A stretch of DNA of 14,038 nucleotides from an uncultured Collinsella sp. (GTDB lineage: Bacteria > Actinomycetota > Coriobacteriia > Coriobacteriales > Coriobacteriaceae). Below are positions 1 to 9,000 of the stretch, one piece after another. Location of the stretch: contig CABUQK010000053.1 in the NCBI GenBank assembly GCA_902493615.1, positions 1-14,038 of the forward strand. Direction: 5' to 3'. A model generated the notes under the pieces. That model worked only from the letters and a program-made list of their open reading frames with translations. It made no database searches and had not been told where the DNA came from. Both the position numbers and the translations under genes were made by a program. Position 1 is the first letter of the stretch; the number at the start of each line of letters is the position of its first letter.

Positions 1-31
1 CTTGACCCCCTTGAACGCTCGCTTGCATGTA

Positions 32-118
32 TGGTGCCCGAGGCGAGACTCGAACTCGCACGTTGTTGCCAACGGTGGATTTTGAGTCCACTGCGTCTGC
101 CAATTCCGCCACTCGGGC
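32..118 (-). tRNA. tRNA-Leu (anticodon CAA)
   Basis: Decodes the UUG leucine codon. On the minus strand the acceptor arm GCCCGAG pairs with CTCGGGC, followed by discriminator A and a genomically encoded CCA at 34-32. The anticodon loop reads CTCAAAA between a GTGGA/TCCAC stem, giving CAA. The class II long variable arm is present (CGTTG, GCAA loop, CAACG). The T arm is GCGAG-TTCGAGT-CTCGC, and the D arm carries the usual GCGGAATTGGCAGACGC. It starts about 40 nt after the stop of the transglutaminase-like gene on the same strand. No clear promoter was identified in that gap, so it may be read through or use a promoter inside the preceding gene. Confidence 0.96.
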
Positions 119-157
119 ACGTAATGCGTGAGTTAGTTTATCACAGCTTTCTACCGA

Positions 158-1591
158 TTAGTCCGAAAATGGAACTTCGAGCATTTCGATGAGTTCGACT
201 GTGCGGAGCATCTCGCGCTGACGGCATCCGCGACCGTCGACCGAAGCCTCACCCATCTGGTTATCGTAAGGGTCCTCGCGCATGCCGTCGAAAGAGGGCT
301 CAAACTCTGCCTGGAATCGATTGTTGGCCACCATACGCCACGGGTCGAGATTGCCAAAGTAGTGACGGCGGCGCCACTCCTCCCCCATCCTGCGAGCAGA
401 AGATCCACATGACACGTCCGCGTTGAGCCAACCGGTCTGCGGCGTATAGAACTCTGCCCAGTCGTGCGACCCCACCGAATCGGGCGCAACGTACAGGCCG
501 CTCTGCCAACGGGCAGGCACGCCCGCGATACGGCACATGGTGATAAACGTGAGCGCCATAACGCCGCAATCGCCGCGGAGCGAATGCGCGCAGTCATCGG
601 CAATAGATCCCAAAAGCAAGTACGGCGGCTGATAGCGATAGTCGATATGCTGCGTCAGATAATCATAGATAGCACGAGCGCGATCGAGCGGATCCTCGAG
701 TCCGTCAACAACACCGGCCGTCAGCTGCTGCAGATACGGCGTAAATGCAATGTGCGGACGGTCCTCAGAAATATCTTCGGGCAGAGGCGCGTCCATACGC
801 GGATGAACCGGAAGTGTGCCACCGTAGACATCACAATAAGCAGCATCGATGTGATAACGATAAGTCACCGAGAATGAGCGCTCACTCGAAGAAGACCACG
901 AGGCGGTACGCGCCGAAGCGTTCGCGGGAGCAACAGCACCCTCCGGCGTCATGTCGAGAATCTCGACCTGAGACTGTTGGCGGCAGGTGGCGGCTACGGG
1001 AAGCCAAGCGCGAACGGCCTCCCCCTCTAGAGCGCCGGGGACAGACAAGGACGCCTTAAGCGTAATAACGCGAGTCAATCCGTTTTGTGACTCCATCTCC
1101 TTGAGCATCTCGTTGCGCAGTGCAATTCCGTCCGTAGGATCGGGCCGCATGCCGGGAACCTCTTTGGGATATACGCGAAGCGAATCGAGGAAGTTGTCGA
1201 GAACGAACAGCTCGCCATCGATAAAGCGCCAGTCAATACGCTTACGGTCAATCAGATCGTTAAACTGCTCCTCGGTAAACTCAGGCCACTCCTCGCGAAT
1301 CATCGCAATAGCTCGATCGCGCGACACCGAAAAATGAAGCGGCGTCTCAAGCATGCGATACCGCTCGGCACGAACGCAGGCAGCAAGCGAGGGATCGGGA
1401 TCTTGGGCAAGTAGGCGGTCGCAAGCCTCAATAGCCTGCGAAAGATACCCCGCGTCCTTTAAACGCAGAATCTCGGGTGGCAAGCCAACATCTAGAAAAC
1501 GGAAGTCATCATTGCAAACATCAACAGAGCAACCAACAGGACCCTCGTCAATAACCTTCCCATCCGAAGGCAGCACCTTAACAACAGCCAT
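158..1591 (-). CDS. Transglutaminase-like superfamily protein
   Basis: A 477-residue protein with a C-terminal transglutaminase-like fold. The papain-like triad is visible: Cys342 in RGDCGVMALTF, His376 in GSHDWAEFY and Asp392 in WLNADVS. Proteins of this family include peptidases, cross-linkers and inactive relatives, so the substrate is unknown. There is no signal peptide or membrane segment, which suggests a cytoplasmic protein. The N-terminal ~150 residues (with a short TPR-like stretch around GYLSQAIEACDRLLAQDP) and the ~170-280 region, probably a beta-rich domain, were not recognised. I chose the ATG at 1591 because GGAG lies 7 nt upstream (1599-1602); a GTG six codons earlier has no good ribosome binding site. 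It appears monocistronic, between the aldolase terminator and tRNA-Leu. Confidence 0.85.
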   Translation of the reverse strand: MAVVKVLPSDGKVIDEGPVGCSVDVCNDDFRFLDVGLPPEILRLKDAGYLSQAIEACDRLLAQDPDPSLAACVRAERYRMLETPLHFSVSRDRAIAMIREEWPEFTEEQFNDLIDRKRIDWRFIDGELFVLDNFLDSLRVYPKEVPGMRPDPTDGIALRNEMLKEMESQNGLTRVITLKASLSVPGALEGEAVRAWLPVAATCRQQSQVEILDMTPEGAVAPANASARTASWSSSSERSFSVTYRYHIDAAYCDVYGGTLPVHPRMDAPLPEDISEDRPHIAFTPYLQQLTAGVVDGLEDPLDRARAIYDYLTQHIDYRYQPPYLLLGSIADDCAHSLRGDCGVMALTFITMCRIAGVPARWQSGLYVAPDSVGSHDWAEFYTPQTGWLNADVSCGSSARRMGEEWRRRHYFGNLDPWRMVANNRFQAEFEPSFDGMREDPYDNQMGEASVDGRGCRQREMLRTVELIEMLEVPFSD

Positions 1592-1626
1592 ACTAAAACT
1601 CCAAGTCACTAGAACGCTTGAAGTCC

Positions 1627-1656
1627 ATTGTAGCGAGATAAAAAAGAAAGCCCCAA
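1627..1656 (-). promoter_or_regulatory. Candidate promoter of the transglutaminase-like gene
   Basis: On the minus strand a TACAAT -10 (1632-1627) lies 18 nt from a weak TTGGGG -35 (1656-1651). It would start transcription about 30 nt before the chosen ATG. The -35 overlaps the upstream terminator stem. Based only on consensus matching. Confidence 0.35.
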
Positions 1657-1666
1657 CAAGGGAGCC
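1641..1666 (-). terminator. Intrinsic terminator downstream of the aldolase gene
   Basis: On the minus strand a stem GGC(T)CCC / GGGGCT with one bulged T and loop TTGTT is followed by TTCTTTTTT (1649-1641). The T-rich tract right after the stem fits a rho-independent terminator. It lies about 180 nt beyond the fba stop, after the larger hairpin at 1735-1824. Confidence 0.5.
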
Positions 1667-1734
1667 ATCAACACCGCCGAACGGTAGTCAAAAAAAATGA
1701 ATTCAGCCCAGTAACCCTGCGGCGTTAAACGAAG

Positions 1735-1824
1735 GAAGCCCCGTCCCCCGGAACTGTTTCCTTGGCGCGACTTCTGGCGAAGCCAGGTGAGCGCAAAGGA
1801 AACAGTGTAGGGAGACGGGGCTTC
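1735..1824 (-). repeat. Long 90-nt inverted repeat (hairpin) after fba
   Basis: Paired arms occur in order: GAAGCCCCGTC (1735-1745) with GACGGGGCTTC (1814-1824); ACTGTTTCCTT (1753-1763) with AAGGAAACAGT (1796-1806); GCGC (1765-1768) with GCGC (1791-1794); and CTGGC (1774-1778) with GCCAG (1782-1786) around a GAA loop. Seven-base internal loops separate the first two stems. It begins 21 nt after the fba stop codon. On the minus strand it is followed by CTTCCTTCGTTT, only a modest T tract. It could be a strong terminator, an mRNA 3'-end stabiliser or a decayed mobile repeat. Confidence 0.8.
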
Positions 1825-1845
1825 CGGCGGGAAGTTTAGCGACGC

Positions 1846-2712
1846 TTACGCCTTGTTGACGGAGCCAAACTCCTCCATGAGCTCCTTGGTGCGGGCAACG
1901 ATGTTGTCGCGACCAGGCTTGAGGAGCTTGCGGGGGTCAAAGCCCTTGCCCTGCTGATCCTTGCCGGCCTCGATGTACTCGCGAACGCCCTTGGCGAAAA
2001 CGAGCTGCAGATCGGTGTTGACGTTGATCTTGGAGATACCCAGGGAGATGGCCTTCTTGATCTGATCCTCGGGGATGCCGGTGCCACCGTGCAGGACGAG
2101 GGGCAGGTCGCCGGTCTGAGCCTTGATCTCGCCCAGACGCTCGAAGGAAAGGCCAGCCCAGTCGGCAGGGTACACGCCGTGGATGTTGCCGATACCGCAG
2201 GCAAGGAAGTCGACGCCCAGGTCAGCAATCTGCTTGCACTCAGCAGGATCAGCGAGCTCGCCGCTGGAGGTCACGCCGTCCTCGGTGCCGCCGATGCCGC
2301 CGACCTCGGCCTCGATGGACATACCCTTGGAGTGGGCAAGCTCAACGAGCTCCTTGGTGCGGTCGAGGTTAAGCTGGAAGGTCTCCTCGTGAGAGCCGTC
2401 ATACATGATGGACGTGAAGCCGGCCTCGATGCACTTGAAGCAGTCCTCGTAAGAACCGTGATCGAGGTGAAGGGCGACGGGAACGGTAACGCCCGTGGCC
2501 TCGACGGCAGCCTTGACCATGTCGGCGCAGACCTTGAAACCGCCCATCCACTTAGCGGCACCAGCGGTGCACTGAAGGATCAGCGGAGACTTGGCCTCCT
2601 CGGCGGCCTGGAGAATAGCCAGGGTCCACTCGAGGTTGTTGGTGTTGAAGGCACCGAGACCATACTTGCCGGCCTCGGCCTTCTTGAGCATGTCTGCTGC
2701 GTTGACGAGCAT
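1846..2712 (-). CDS. fba: Class II fructose-bisphosphate aldolase
   Basis: Zinc-dependent aldolase that interconverts fructose 1,6-bisphosphate with dihydroxyacetone phosphate and glyceraldehyde 3-phosphate in glycolysis and gluconeogenesis, in the cytoplasm. The 288-residue length is normal for the class II family. Visible family motifs are HLDHG with catalytic Asp84 and zinc ligand His85, EAEVGGIGG around Glu134, NIHGVY (His178), LVLHGGTG (His208) and the phosphate-binding KINVNTDLQ. The ATG at 2712 is chosen because the conserved N-terminus (LVNAADMLKKAEAGKYGLGA) begins here and AGGAGG lies 8 nt upstream (2721-2726). The frame stays open upstream to 2979, but that extension does not look like protein. 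It has its own leader and probable terminators, so it is likely transcribed alone. A tagatose-bisphosphate aldolase role cannot be fully excluded. Confidence 0.96.
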   Translation of the reverse strand: MLVNAADMLKKAEAGKYGLGAFNTNNLEWTLAILQAAEEAKSPLILQCTAGAAKWMGGFKVCADMVKAAVEATGVTVPVALHLDHGSYEDCFKCIEAGFTSIMYDGSHEETFQLNLDRTKELVELAHSKGMSIEAEVGGIGGTEDGVTSSGELADPAECKQIADLGVDFLACGIGNIHGVYPADWAGLSFERLGEIKAQTGDLPLVLHGGTGIPEDQIKKAISLGISKINVNTDLQLVFAKGVREYIEAGKDQQGKGFDPRKLLKPGRDNIVARTKELMEEFGSVNKA

Positions 2713-2752
2713 AAAAGAAACCTCCTGTAAGGTTGCTCCGATAACGCCTGAG

Positions 2753-2781
2753 ATTTTACCACGACATACCCGAGCATAAAC
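2753..2781 (-). promoter_or_regulatory. Candidate promoter of fba
   Basis: On the minus strand TAAAAT (2758-2753) lies 17 nt from a poor -35, GTTTAT (2781-2776). Transcription would begin around 2746, about 34 nt before the fba ATG. Only the -10 is convincing. The 2713-2906 gap holds no gene that I can support. Confidence 0.35.
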
Positions 2782-2906
2782 GTTCGTTTGTTCACGAATA
2801 CCATCCGATTGGACAAATTTTGACCGTTTGCCCCACAGAATCGACCCACTGGGGAAAATAGCTTGACGATTGAGCGGTCTTCGTGGTTCGGAAGACGGCT
2901 TCGAGC

Positions 2907-3590
2907 CTACATCTGCATAAACGGGTTCTGCATAAGTTCGCGCGCCATCGTGGTCGAATCGCCATGGCCCGTCAAGCAAACGGTATCGGGCGGAAGCATC
3001 TTGACAAGTTTGGAGAGCGAGCGCATAATCGCCGCCTCGTCACCGCCGGAAAGATCGGTACGACCGTGGCTGCCCGGGAAAAGCGTGTCGCCCACAAAGG
3101 CGATGTTTCCCTGCTCGGTCGCGGCGAACAGGACGATGCCGCCCGGCGTATGCCCCGGCGTCTCGATCACCTGCAGGCAGACGTCGCCCACCTCGATTGT
3201 ATCGCCCTCGGCAAGCAAGCGCGTCGGCTCACCCGGATCGGGCGTCTCGATACCCCACATGGCGCGCTGCTCCTCGATATTTGCGCGAGGTACCGTCACG
3301 TCCTTAGCGCACAACTCATATAGTGCGCTGTCGCCAACGACAGCTCGAACCCCGGCAACCCCACCAACATGGTCGGCATGACCGTGCGTGCAGACAGACC
3401 CGAGTACGCGCACCTCGGGATGCGCGGTGCGGATATGCTCCACAAGACGCTCGCCCTCCCACGCCGGATCGACGATTAAGCACTCGTCATTCGAAATCAC
3501 GGCGTAGCTGTTGGTCTGAATCGGGCCGTTGACGAGCGCCTCAATCGAAGCCGTGCCTCGGGGTGTCAGGTCCAAAGTCATATCGTCCAT
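2907..3590 (-). CDS. MBL-fold metallohydrolase (glyoxalase II-like)
   Basis: A 227-residue metallo-beta-lactamase-fold hydrolase. Metal-binding motifs are intact: HGHADH at 69-74, His147 in ETPGHTPGG, Asp168 in FVGDTLF and His209 in LTGHGD. The compact arrangement and the GDTLFPGSHGRTDLSGG stretch match the glyoxalase II-like/YcbL-type group, which often hydrolyses thioesters such as S-lactoylglutathione; the actual substrate here is unknown. The ATG at 3590 has GGAGG 8 nt upstream (3599-3603); an ATG two codons earlier would be only 2 nt from it. It follows rel by 88 nt with a hairpin between, so it may be the last gene of the recJ-rel unit, with partial termination before it. Confidence 0.9.
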   Translation of the reverse strand: MDDMTLDLTPRGTASIEALVNGPIQTNSYAVISNDECLIVDPAWEGERLVEHIRTAHPEVRVLGSVCTHGHADHVGGVAGVRAVVGDSALYELCAKDVTVPRANIEEQRAMWGIETPDPGEPTRLLAEGDTIEVGDVCLQVIETPGHTPGGIVLFAATEQGNIAFVGDTLFPGSHGRTDLSGGDEAAIMRSLSKLVKMLPPDTVCLTGHGDSTTMARELMQNPFMQM

Positions 3591-3606
3591 GCGCATACCC
3601 TCCTTC

Positions 3607-3640
3607 TAAAATACGCTCGAGGCACCAAACGATGCCTCGA
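3607..3640 (-). terminator. Hairpin between rel and the MBL hydrolase gene
   Basis: A perfect 8-bp stem, TCGAGGCA (3617-3624) with TGCCTCGA (3633-3640), encloses an 8-nt loop. On the minus strand it is followed by GCGTATTTTA. The short, interrupted T run suggests a weak or partial terminator, or an RNA processing site, that would lower expression of the hydrolase relative to rel. The downstream Shine-Dalgarno AAGGAGGG lies just beyond it. Confidence 0.45.
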
Positions 3641-3678
3641 ACGTAACCAATATCTATGATGCTGAGAGGCTCTCGCAC

Positions 3679-6039
3679 CTACACACGGCGCTTGAGTTGC
3701 GCTCCGCCCTCGCCGGGCATAAGACGGCGAGCGTCGTAGACCGAATCGACACTGCTGATGGAAGCCAGCAGCGGATCCAGGCCGCTCGCATCCGAAATCT
3801 CGACCATAAAGCGCAGGGTCGCAATACCCTCGCGGTTGGTCGAGGTGGCGGCGGAAAGGATATTGCCGCCTGCATCGCCAATGGCAATGGTGACGTCCTT
3901 GAGCAGGCCCATGCGGTCCAGGCACTCGACCACGATCTCGACCTGGAAAAGTGTATCGGCAGCACCATCCCACTCTACGTCAATCATGCGCTCGGGGTGC
4001 TCCATGAGGCCCTTGACGTTGGGGCAGTTGGCGCGATGTACCGAAACGCCACGACCGCGCGTGATGAAGCCGACGATGTCGTCGCCCGTCACGGGGTTGC
4101 AGCAATGAGCCAGACGGACCAGCAGGCCGCTGTTGCTCTCGCCCTTAACGATAATGCCGTTACTTGCGCTCTTGCCACGCTTTTGCGGCTTGCGGTTGGA
4201 GCCGCGGGCCGGCTGTTTCACGACCTCGGCGATAGTCTCGGCCTTGGTGAGCTGTTCCTCGGGCTTGGGGTCCAAGATTTGCTCGACCTTATTACCCACA
4301 GCGCGCGGGGCAACCTTGCCGGCGCCGACGGCGGCAAACAGGTCCTCGAGCTGCTTGAAGTTAAACTGCTCCGCCACGGCGTTGAGCGCACGCGTGGAGC
4401 GCGGCGTAGAAATGCCATAGCCACGCTTACGCAGGTCCTTGGCCAGGATATCGCGGCCGGCGGCAGCGTCGTCGTCCTTGGTCGCAGCGGCAAAATAGCG
4501 GCGGATCTTTGACTTGGCGGAAGGTGTCTTAACGATCTTGAGCCAATCACGCGACGGCTTGGAACTCTTGTTGGTCAGGATCTCGACACGGTCACCCGTC
4601 TTAATCTCGTGCGTGAGCGGAGCCACCGCACCGTTGATTTTGGCGCCGACGCAATGGTTTCCCACCTCGGTGTGAACGGCATAGGCAAAGTCGAGCGGCG
4701 TGGAGCCGGCACGAAGAGCCATGACCTCGCCTTTGGGCGTGAAGACAAAGATCTCCTGATCGAAGAGGTCGACCTTCAGCGAATGCAGGTATTCCTTGGC
4801 GTCGGTGATCTCATCAGACGCAGCCCAATCGAGCGAATGTTTGAGCCAGTTAATCTGGTCGTCCAGACGCTGGGCATCATTGGTCTTAGACGCAGACGAT
4901 CCGCCCGACTTCTTATAGAGCCAGTGGGCGGCAATACCGTACTCGGCCTGCTCATGCATCTCATAGGTTCGAATCTGAATCTCGAGCGGGCGGGCCGTGG
5001 GGCCGATAACCGTCGTATGGAGCGACTGGTAGTTATTGACCTTGGGCATGGCGATATAGTCTTTAAAGCGACCGGGCATGGGGTGCCACAGCGTATGCAC
5101 TGCGCCGAGCGTGGAGTAGCAATCGCGCACCGAATGGGTAATAACGCGCAGCGCCACCAAATCGTAGATCTCGGAGAATTCCTTGCCCTTGCGCTTCATC
5201 TTTTGGTAGATGGACCAATAGTGCTTGGAGCGGCCGTTGATCTGGAAGCCCTCCAGGCCAATGCGGTTGAGCTCGTCGGTGAGCGTCTTGATGGTCTCGG
5301 CCAGATAGCGCTCGCGAACCTCGCGCGACTCAGCCACCATGCGCGCGATGCGCTGGTAGGCATCGGGCTCCAGGTAGAAGAAGGACAGGTCCTCGAGCTC
5401 CCACTTAATAGAGCTCATGCCCAGGCGGTCGGCCAAGGGCGCGTACACGTCCATGGTCTCGCGAGCCTTAAACAGGCGACGATCCTCGCGCAGGGCCGCC
5501 AGCGTACGCATGTTGTGCAGACGGTCGGCAAGTTTAACGATGATGACACGAATGTCCTTGGACATGGCGAGGAACATCTTGCGCAGCGTGAGGGCCTGTT
5601 TCTCGTCCATGCTGTCGACTTCGATGTTGGTGAGCTTGGTCACGCCATCGACGAGCTCGGCCACCGTATCGCCAAACAGACCGGAAACATCGGCAAGCGA
5701 AGTCTCGGTATCCTCGACGGTATCGTGCAGCAGCGCGGCGCACACCACATCGCAGTCCATCTTGAGATCGGCCAAAATGATGGCCACCTCGACGGGATGG
5801 TTGATGTACATCTCACCCGAGCGCCGCTTTTGGTTGCAATGCTTCTCGGCAGCAAAGCAGTAGGCCTGCTCAACCTTAGAAAAGTCGTCCTCATTCATAT
5901 ATTTGAGGCACAGACGCTCCAGCTTGTCGTAGCTGTCCGCCATAATCTCGGGCGGCAGCTCATCGGCATGCTTATAGTGCTCCATCTCCGAAAACGGCTG
6001 GAGGGTGGAATCATGGGCGGTACGGGCTGCGGCATCCAT
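3679..6039 (-). CDS. rel: Bifunctional (p)ppGpp synthetase/hydrolase (RSH family)
   Basis: Makes and degrades the stringent-response alarmone (p)ppGpp from GTP/GDP and ATP. At 786 residues it is a full-length long RSH. In order: an HD hydrolase domain with HP (81-82), HDTVED (105-110) and KLADRLHNM (169-177) all intact; a synthetase domain with GRFKDYIAMPK (323-333) and NNYQSLHT (335-342); a TGS domain (about 428-490, DLFDQEIFVFTPKGEV); a Cys-containing zinc-finger/RIS-type region (HCCNPVTGDDIVGF); and a C-terminal ACT domain. Both catalytic centres look functional. The ATG at 6039 is preceded by AGGGGA 5 nt upstream. Only 15 nt separate it from the recJ-helicase stop, and the ribosome binding site abuts that stop, so coupling is likely. 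A downstream ATG (Met19) is an alternative start. Confidence 0.97.
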   Translation of the reverse strand: MDAAARTAHDSTLQPFSEMEHYKHADELPPEIMADSYDKLERLCLKYMNEDDFSKVEQAYCFAAEKHCNQKRRSGEMYINHPVEVAIILADLKMDCDVVCAALLHDTVEDTETSLADVSGLFGDTVAELVDGVTKLTNIEVDSMDEKQALTLRKMFLAMSKDIRVIIVKLADRLHNMRTLAALREDRRLFKARETMDVYAPLADRLGMSSIKWELEDLSFFYLEPDAYQRIARMVAESREVRERYLAETIKTLTDELNRIGLEGFQINGRSKHYWSIYQKMKRKGKEFSEIYDLVALRVITHSVRDCYSTLGAVHTLWHPMPGRFKDYIAMPKVNNYQSLHTTVIGPTARPLEIQIRTYEMHEQAEYGIAAHWLYKKSGGSSASKTNDAQRLDDQINWLKHSLDWAASDEITDAKEYLHSLKVDLFDQEIFVFTPKGEVMALRAGSTPLDFAYAVHTEVGNHCVGAKINGAVAPLTHEIKTGDRVEILTNKSSKPSRDWLKIVKTPSAKSKIRRYFAAATKDDDAAAGRDILAKDLRKRGYGISTPRSTRALNAVAEQFNFKQLEDLFAAVGAGKVAPRAVGNKVEQILDPKPEEQLTKAETIAEVVKQPARGSNRKPQKRGKSASNGIIVKGESNSGLLVRLAHCCNPVTGDDIVGFITRGRGVSVHRANCPNVKGLMEHPERMIDVEWDGAADTLFQVEIVVECLDRMGLLKDVTIAIGDAGGNILSAATSTNREGIATLRFMVEISDASGLDPLLASISSVDSVYDARRLMPGEGGAQLKRRV

Positions 6040-6054
6040 CGAGGTCCCCTTCCC

Positions 6055-9000
6055 CTAGGCCCGCGGTACGATCGGGCGGTTAACTTTGGCTAGCATATCA
6101 GAAGCGCACGAATCGAGCGCCCAGCTCCGGAAAGCCGAAAACTCCATGCGCGAGCGCAAGCCCTCCAAATAGCGAATTGACCTGCTCAATTGCACGCGGC
6201 CGGGGTTTTCGGCCATCGCGATGCGACGGGTGTCGTCAAACCCCGAAACGCGACAGAAACCAAGCTCTTCGAAGATTCCCAGGCCGCTTTCCACCGAGCG
6301 CTCGTCGACCGGCGTGCGGGCATCGATGGCAAGGCACATCTGCGCGATGTCGATATCGCTTGCGCAGAATGAATCATCCCCGGTCTTGCCGCGGTTGGAG
6401 CGCCACATGGTCTGCAGCGCGCGATAGAGTGTGACGAGCTCGTCGCGCTCGGGTGCGTAGCAGTCGAGCAGGCGCTCGTTAATGCGGGCATCGCGCGACG
6501 AATAGAGCAGGTGGATCACGGCGGGCTGGCCATCGCGACCGGCACGGCCGCTCATCTGGTTAAACTCAATGCCGCCAAACGGCATGTGATAGAGCACGAC
6601 ATGGCGGATATCGGGCAGGTTGACGCCCTCGCCAAAGGCAGATGTCGAGACGATGCAGCTGAGGCTGCCGTCTCGGAATGCTTCCTCCACGCGACGGCGA
6701 TCGGAACGCACAAGCCCCGCGTTATAGAACGCGATATGGGTTGCGCAATCGGGCACACGCTTGCGCAACGTCTTGGCGAGCGCCACGGACTGGTCGCGCG
6801 AATTGACGTAGATGACGGTCTTTTCCCCCGTCGCCACAATCGACACCAAACGGTTCTCGCGACTTGCAAGATCGCGGTCGTCCTCGAGCCGCAGGTTCTC
6901 GCGCACCGTCTCGTCGACCACCGTGCGAGTGATCGGCAACATGCGGGCAAGCTCGGCCACAACCGGAGCCGTCGCGGTGGCCGTCGCAGCCATAACGACC
7001 GGGTCGCCCAGGGCTTTGAGGATATCGGGCATGTCGAGATAGGCGCTGCGGTCGCCGCCCTTGGCAAGACCGGCATGATGCGCCTCATCGATAACGACAA
7101 AGCCGATGCGGCCCGAACGCGCGAAGCGGTCACGGTGGATAGATAGGAACTCGGGCGTCGTGAGCACGATACCGGTGCGGCCCGAAGCTAGGCCGGCGAA
7201 CACGTCATCGCGCGCGGCCTCCACGGTCTCGCCGGTAAGCACGCCAACGCCAATGCCAAGCGATGCCATCGTCGACGAGAGGTGATAGGCCTGGTCGGCA
7301 ACAAGCGCACGCAGCGGATAGACAAAGATGCTCGCACGTCCGCGAAGCACCGCCTCACGCGCGGCATGCACATGGAAGATGAGCGACTTGCCGCGGCCCG
7401 TTCCCATAACCGCCAAAACGCTCTGGTGGTCGGCGAGCGCGTCGAGTGCCTCGACCTGCGCGCGGTGCGGCTGGTTCGATCCGATAAAGCTATGGATAAG
7501 CGAGCGCGTGAGCTCGGTATAGGAAAGCTGGGCGAGCGTCTCGCGCTTGCGCGACTCCAAGCGCAGGCCGGAATCCGCCGGCTGCACGCCACGACGAAGC
7601 TCGCATGCCGGATCGTCGACGCTGGGCAGCGTGCTATCGCGGACCAGAACATCCTTGACCATGAGCTTGGGCTTCACACGACCCTGCCAATGCTCGGCAA
7701 CGGCCTCGAACACCAAGTCGACGGCGCTGTCGCAATTGATAAGCCTGTCGATCTGCGGTACACGAAACATGATGGCCGGCACACTCGCGGCGCCATCCGT
7801 CGCCACGAAGCGCATATGCTCGCCGGTCTTACCCACCACGGCGCGATCACACATCGTCACGCCCTCGGCGGCCAGCAGCGGCACCTTATTACCCTGGCCA
7901 AACGGCTCAAGGCGGGAAATCTGCTCTATAGTCTCGATATTCAGCTCGGAAAGGTCGACCGTGGCGGCAACCTCGTCGGTGTCCTCAAAGTCCTCGGCGG
8001 GAAGCTCGGACAACACGGCGGAAAGGCGACGGCGGAACTCATCGAGCTTGGACGCCTCGATGGTCACACCCACCGCGCCGGCATGTCCGCCGCGACGAAT
8101 CATCAGGTCGGAACAGCGCTCGATAGCGTCAAACAGGTTAACTTTGCCCACCGAGCGACCAGAGCCGCGCGCGATACCATCCTCGATCGAGAACAGCAGC
8201 GCCGGCACGTGGTAGCGGTTGGTCAGACGGCTTGCCACGATGCCCTTGACGCCCTCGTGCCAGCCTTCGCCGCCCACGACGATCGCGCGTCCGCCGTCAT
8301 AGGTCTCCTCGACCTTTGCCATGGCATCGCGCGTGAGCTCCGCCTCGATCTCACGGCGCTGGCGGTTGATTTCCTCGAGCTCAGCCGCCAGCGCGCTTGC
8401 TTCGATGGGATTGCGGGCAAGCAGCAGGTCGAGCGCCAGCTTGGGATCGGCCATGCGACCGGCAGCGTTTAAGCGGGGAATGAGCGAGAATGACAGGCCA
8501 TCCGCCGTAATGCTCGAAAGGTCCGCCTTGGCGAGCGCGGCAAGCGCGATATAGCCGGGGCGAGCGGTTACGCGCATCTGCTGGATGCCCTCGGCAACCA
8601 GCGCGCGGTTCTCGGGCGTGAGCGGCATCATGTCGGACACGGTGCCCAGCGCCGCGACCTCGATTAGCGAACGCCAATACGACGGCTTGCCCAGGCGCTC
8701 ACCCAGGACTTGCACCAGCTTGAGCGCCACACCAGCACCGGCAAGCTCGCGCGAGGGGCCCTCGTCCTCGAGCTTGGGGTCGGTCAGGGGCACACCCTGC
8801 GGCACCTGGTCGGAGGGCTCGTGATGGTCCGTGACCACCAAATCGATCCCCAGGCTCTCCAGATAGGAAACCTCTTCCTTGGCGGCAATGCCGTTATCGA
8901 CGGTCACGATCAGCTGGGGGCGAGCGAGCTCGTTAACGCGGTCGAGTGCCGCGCGCGAAAGACCGTAGCCCTCATCAAAGCGATGCGGAATAAACGGCGT

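Noticed and set aside
3..13. TGACCCCCTTG also occurs in the REP-like element at 12186-12196
   Set aside because: Only 11 nt are shared with no palindromic arms at the left end; a chance match of this length is expected in 14 kb.
2877..2896. GTCTTC-N8-GAAGAC inverted repeat just after the MBL hydrolase stop region
   Set aside because: Only 6 bp with no T tract on the minus strand; too weak to call a terminator.
2713..2979. In-frame N-terminal extension of the aldolase
   Set aside because: It runs through the promoter-like region and a strong ribosome binding site, and overlaps the MBL gene; class II aldolases begin at the chosen Met.
4609..6093. A 494-codon plus-strand open frame opposite rel
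   Set aside because: Antisense to a conserved gene; low-complexity composition and no recognisable motif.
7282..8472. A 396-codon plus-strand open frame opposite the RecJ-helicase gene
   Set aside because: Antisense shadow of strongly conserved coding sequence with no motif of its own.
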